The position numbers were made by a program, and so were the translations under genes. From the NCBI GenBank assembly GCA_036004365.1, contig DASYRN010000014.1, positions 1 to 7,455 on the forward strand: 7,455 nt of DNA, given 5' to 3'. Shown piece after piece: positions 4,768 through 7,455 of this stretch; position 1 is the first letter of the stretch, and each line of letters starts with the position of its first letter. The stretch comes from DP-36 sp036004365 (GTDB lineage: Bacteria > Desulfobacterota > Binatia > UBA9968). The notes beneath the pieces were generated by a model. That model made no database searches. It was not told where the DNA came from and worked only from the letters and a program-made list of their open reading frames with translations.

Positions 4768-6580
4768 AGATCTGTCCCGCGTTCCACGCATTCATGAGAA
4801 TGATGACCGACACGGCGAAGCCGCCTCCATCCCGATTTTCCGCCACTATCTTTCCGCCATGAGCGGCGGCCACGAGCTTGCAGTAGGGAAGCCCCAGTCC
4901 AGTCCCTCTCTCTACGGTCTCTTGATCCCGCGAGTAGAAGCGATCGAAAATCCTAGGAAGATCCTGCTCCGGTATGCCGGCTCCCTCGTCCTCCACGCGG
5001 AGCAGAAGCTGAGACGCTGATCCGTTGCCCTCGAGAATGGCCGTCGAGATTGAGATTCTGCCCCGTTCGGGAGAAAATTTTATGGCATTGCTTAGGAGGT
5101 TGATAAGAAGGCGGGTGAGCCGTTTTTTGTCCGCCACGACAGAGATGCGAAGAGGATCGGACCGGAACAAAACCTGGATCCCTTTCTCTTCCACATCGGG
5201 CCCGAGAATTCTAAGGCTGGCCTGAACCATTTCCTCGACTTGGAAAGACGTCGGGGATAGAGGGAGGTCGCCGAAGTCGGAGCGATAGAGGTCCAGCATT
5301 TCATTCACCATGCCGATGACCAGGTCCCCAGCACCCAAAAGATCCGCCAAGATCTTGCTTCTCTGCTCCCCATTCACATCCGTAGGTGTCTGGTCTAATC
5401 GCTCCAAGGTTTTTTTGATGCCCAACAGCGGATTTTTAAGATCATGCGCGATCATGTGTGCCATCGCCGCTCGCTTTTTTTCCGTCTCTATCAATTGTTC
5501 GCTTCTCTCGGCGACCTTCCTTTCCAGTTCCAGGCGATAGCTTTCGACCTCCGCCTTGGATTTACGAAGTTCCTCCAGCATATGGTTGAAAGAAGCGGCC
5601 AAGGCGCCGATCTCATCGTTGGATCCTGCGTGTACCGGAGCGGAGTAATTGCCGGAAGCCACCTCCTCGGTTCCATGCACGAGCTCTTTAAGCGGTTGAG
5701 TCAGACGGCGGCCGGATATCCAAGCTACTAACAATGCGAGCCCGATCCCCACCAGAGCGACGGCGAGCAGGGTCTTTTGCAGGGTGCCGATGGCCGCTGT
5801 CATTTCGAGCGAAGGAAAGAAAAGGGAGATTTGTCCTTCATTACCTCGCGACGTTTCGAGTGGGAAACGCAGTTCGAGAGCGGGCGAAGGAACGTCACGG
5901 TGCCACTCGGTTTCGAGCCATCTTCCTTGAGACATGGCGGCGGGTGTCGCCTTCTCAGAATGGATGGCTCTGGCAGAAACGCGCCGATCGCCGAGGGTCA
6001 CGATAGCCTGAGAGTCGGATATCTTCTCTAGCCTTTTAATGAAGTCCGGGTTGAGTGCGTAGCCGGCGATTACAACTCCCAGAACGGCTCCCTCCTCTAT
6101 GGCCTCCGCAGCAGTTAAATAGAGATTGCCATCCCGCGCTTCGATTCCGTAATTCGACAGATCGCGCTGCCCTCGCAGCAGCCCTTGGGTCTCCTTTGCC
6201 AAGCGGGGTTGGTCACTGGTGCGGGAGGGATCGTGCACGCGCAAAAATATTTTTCCTTCGTTGTCGAGGATCTCAATAAAGTCGAGCTCAACAGATCCAA
6301 CCAATGGGAGCAGGTGTTGAAACAACCGGTCCCGATCATCTGTAGTCAGAGCGGCCTTGACCCCAGGCATTTCAGCGATCCAACTGACCAGGCCGGTGGC
6401 AGTCTCCTGTCTTTCATTTAGAAGAAGGCGCACCTGTTCCACCTGACCCATGGATTTCTCTACGAAACGCCGCTCCAGCAGTGTCGATAGCGTATGTGAG
6501 GTCCAGAGAATCGCGAGTCCCATCGGCAAGAGGATGACGAGAAGAAAGGAAAGCAGCAACTTGTAGAGCAAGCTTTTCAT
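4757..6580 (-). CDS. Membrane sensor histidine kinase with CACHE-like periplasmic domain and HAMP
   Basis: The protein has 607 residues from ATG 6580, seven bases after the stop of the binding-protein gene; an in-frame ATG at 6613 lies inside that gene and would add a polar tail before the first membrane segment. Layout: membrane helix 1 at about 3-26, periplasmic region about 30-268 resembling a double CACHE fold (VELDFIEILDNEGKIFLRVHDPS, GLLRGQ, DGNLYLTAAEAIE, GVVIAGYALNPDFIKRL), membrane helix 2 at about 270-289, HAMP about 291-335, a coiled-coil stretch, then HisKA with His379 in MIAHDLKNPLLG. The ATPase domain has the N box LINLLSNAIKF (Asn498), G1 DEGAGIP, F box RIFDRFYS and G2 GTGLGLPYCK. 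All catalytic boxes are intact. There is no usable Shine-Dalgarno site, so translation is probably coupled to the gene before. The ligand is unknown; the adjacent binding protein may present it to the periplasmic domain. Confidence 0.94.
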   Translation of the reverse strand: MKSLLYKLLLSFLLVILLPMGLAILWTSHTLSTLLERRFVEKSMGQVEQVRLLLNERQETATGLVSWIAEMPGVKAALTTDDRDRLFQHLLPLVGSVELDFIEILDNEGKIFLRVHDPSRTSDQPRLAKETQGLLRGQRDLSNYGIEARDGNLYLTAAEAIEEGAVLGVVIAGYALNPDFIKRLEKISDSQAIVTLGDRRVSARAIHSEKATPAAMSQGRWLETEWHRDVPSPALELRFPLETSRGNEGQISLFFPSLEMTAAIGTLQKTLLAVALVGIGLALLVAWISGRRLTQPLKELVHGTEEVASGNYSAPVHAGSNDEIGALAASFNHMLEELRKSKAEVESYRLELERKVAERSEQLIETEKKRAAMAHMIAHDLKNPLLGIKKTLERLDQTPTDVNGEQRSKILADLLGAGDLVIGMVNEMLDLYRSDFGDLPLSPTSFQVEEMVQASLRILGPDVEEKGIQVLFRSDPLRISVVADKKRLTRLLINLLSNAIKFSPERGRISISTAILEGNGSASQLLLRVEDEGAGIPEQDLPRIFDRFYSRDQETVERGTGLGLPYCKLVAAAHGGKIVAENRDGGGFAVSVIILMNAWNAGQIYAA

Positions 6581-6587
6581 GTCGGTC

Positions 6588-7367
6588 TCAATTGATGGGT
6601 ACCCCGCCACCAAATCTCACGAAATCGGCAACCCACTGTTGCACGATGCTGGGAGCGTTGGTTGGGACAACAAGGTAGTGACCCCGTGTGAAAGGATAGA
6701 CGCCTTGGACAATATTCTCTTCGATGGGGAGCTTCCCTTCAACGGCTAAGACTTTGACTCCCTGACTCCGTGCCTCTTCGAGGCGGACAATGCCGTATCC
6801 TATGGCTCCTGTGATTCTCTTGATGGTCCTGAGGATCTTTTCTTTGCTGGCACGGATGGTAAAAGCCCTTTCCTGGCCGTCGAATTGTTTCCCAAAAAGC
6901 TCTTGGATAAAAACGGTACGAATGGCCGCGCTCCTCTCCCGCGTTAGAGGGACCATTTTTTTGGCTTCGCCTCCCAACTCGCTCCAGTAGCTAATTTTTC
7001 CCAAGTAGATGCTCTGGATCTGCGCCAGAGTCAGGTTGTCCAAGGGATTTCCAGGATAGGAGAGAAGGACGATAGCATCGTGCCCTATGGGGACAATTTG
7101 AAGCCCGGTCCTTTCCGCCGGATCGAGATTACGGGCGACAAGGCCGATGTCTATCTCACCGCTTCGCGCGGCGGCGACCGCATAGTTAGAACCACCGGCA
7201 CGGATTTGGATTTCTATTTCTGGGTTTTTGATGCGAAAACGATCTGAAAACTTCTCTGCTAGAGGAGTGAGAGATTGGGCGCCTCCGATGACGATTTTCT
7301 GATCCGCAGCCCTAATTTTGGCCGGGACGACCATAACAAGAAGCCAGAGCGTGAGGAGAAGATACAT
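6588..7367 (-). CDS. PstS-like periplasmic substrate-binding protein, short form
   Basis: The protein has 259 residues from ATG 7367. Upstream in-frame starts at 7406 (ATG) and 7424 (TTG) fall in the spacer and -35 box of a likely promoter, so the inner ATG is preferred even though its Shine-Dalgarno site is weak. Residues 1-21 form a signal peptide (MYLLLTLWLLVMVVPAKIRA). The mature part follows the PstS-like fold: KIVIGGAQSLTPLAEKF, IQIRAGGSNYAVAAARSGEIDIGLVARNL, LSYPGNPLDNLTLAQIQSIYLGKISYWSELGG, GAIGYGIVRLEEA and YPFTRGHYLVVPT. It is shorter than typical PstS (about 320-350). The phosphate-contacting RxxGSGT stretch is replaced by RERSAAIRTVF, so phosphate may not be the ligand. No PstC, PstA or PstB lies beside it. 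The kinase gene starts seven bases after its stop, which suggests a binding protein that works as a signal input and not in transport. It could alternatively bind another oxyanion. Confidence 0.87.
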   Translation of the reverse strand: MYLLLTLWLLVMVVPAKIRAADQKIVIGGAQSLTPLAEKFSDRFRIKNPEIEIQIRAGGSNYAVAAARSGEIDIGLVARNLDPAERTGLQIVPIGHDAIVLLSYPGNPLDNLTLAQIQSIYLGKISYWSELGGEAKKMVPLTRERSAAIRTVFIQELFGKQFDGQERAFTIRASKEKILRTIKRITGAIGYGIVRLEEARSQGVKVLAVEGKLPIEENIVQGVYPFTRGHYLVVPTNAPSIVQQWVADFVRFGGGVPIN

Positions 7368-7394
7368 AAAAAAAGGAAATTCTTTGGGACGCTC

Positions 7395-7424
7395 TATATA
7401 TGGCATTGCCGAGATAGCTGTCAA
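7395..7424 (-). promoter_or_regulatory. Sigma70-like promoter for the binding protein-kinase-regulator operon
   Basis: A consensus -35 TTGACA (7424-7419) and a -10 TATATA (7400-7395) are separated by 18 nt, the same spacing as at the peroxiredoxin promoter. Transcription would start near 7388, about 20 nt before ATG 7367. The short leader has no clear Shine-Dalgarno site (only AAAGAA). Bases 7425-7455 upstream hold nothing I can identify. Confidence 0.6.
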
Positions 7425-7455
7425 CAGACCGTTGAAAAAGGCTCATTTGCTTCGT

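Noticed and set aside
4757..6613. Kinase start at ATG 6613
   Set aside because: It lies inside the binding-protein gene and adds eleven polar residues before the membrane helix; ATG 6580 starts just before the helix and is placed for coupled translation.
7368..7424. Upstream TTG (7424) or ATG (7406) start for the binding protein
   Set aside because: The TTG is the first codon-like triplet of a consensus -35 box and the ATG falls in the promoter spacer; the signal peptide is complete from ATG 7367. The ATG at 7406 stays possible if the true promoter is further upstream.

Overview
The window reads as chromosomal DNA from a Gram-negative bacterium of moderate GC content. Evidence is the number of exported proteins with Sec signal peptides, a periplasmic class II c-type cytochrome and a CACHE-type sensor kinase. 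Taxonomy cannot be fixed from this sequence alone; a metagenome-type lineage in or near the Deltaproteobacteria, NC10, Rokubacteria or Nitrospirota would fit the gene content, but that is a guess. Every supported gene lies on the minus strand, so the biological reading order is from 7455 down to 1. I see no rRNA, tRNA, CRISPR array, insertion sequence or phage gene.

Reading from the right, a sigma70-like promoter (7424-7395) precedes a three-gene signalling unit. It consists of a short PstS-like periplasmic binding protein (7367-6588), a membrane sensor histidine kinase (6580-4757) and a NarL/FixJ response regulator (4767-4108). The genes are 7 nt apart and then overlap by 11 nt. The unit ends in a 42-nt GC-rich palindrome that starts right at the regulator's stop codon.

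The most interesting object follows. A second sigma70-like promoter abuts that palindrome and drives an exported peroxiredoxin-family gene (3976-3407) with an in-frame TGA exactly where the peroxidatic cysteine should be. The frame stays open for another 119 codons that carry the rest of the peroxiredoxin fold. A well-formed hairpin with a GGUU apical loop sits at SECIS distance after the TGA. I read this as a selenocysteine-containing peroxiredoxin, which a standard gene caller splits into a 69-residue fragment and an unannotated 3' half. A cytochrome c' type gene (3377-2925) follows after 29 nt and is probably co-transcribed.

Further downstream come an exported NHL/SMP-30-like beta-propeller protein (2858-1527), a small exported protein of unknown function (1482-967), and a second exported propeller protein that runs off the left edge (848-1). 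Strong hairpins separate cytochrome from propeller and small protein from second propeller.

Taken together, the window encodes an envelope-facing set: a two-component system with a binding protein that may supply its signal, a Sec-dependent peroxide-reducing enzyme beside a c-type cytochrome, and secreted propeller proteins of unknown ligand. A regulatory link between the two-component system and the peroxiredoxin operon is suggested only by adjacency.
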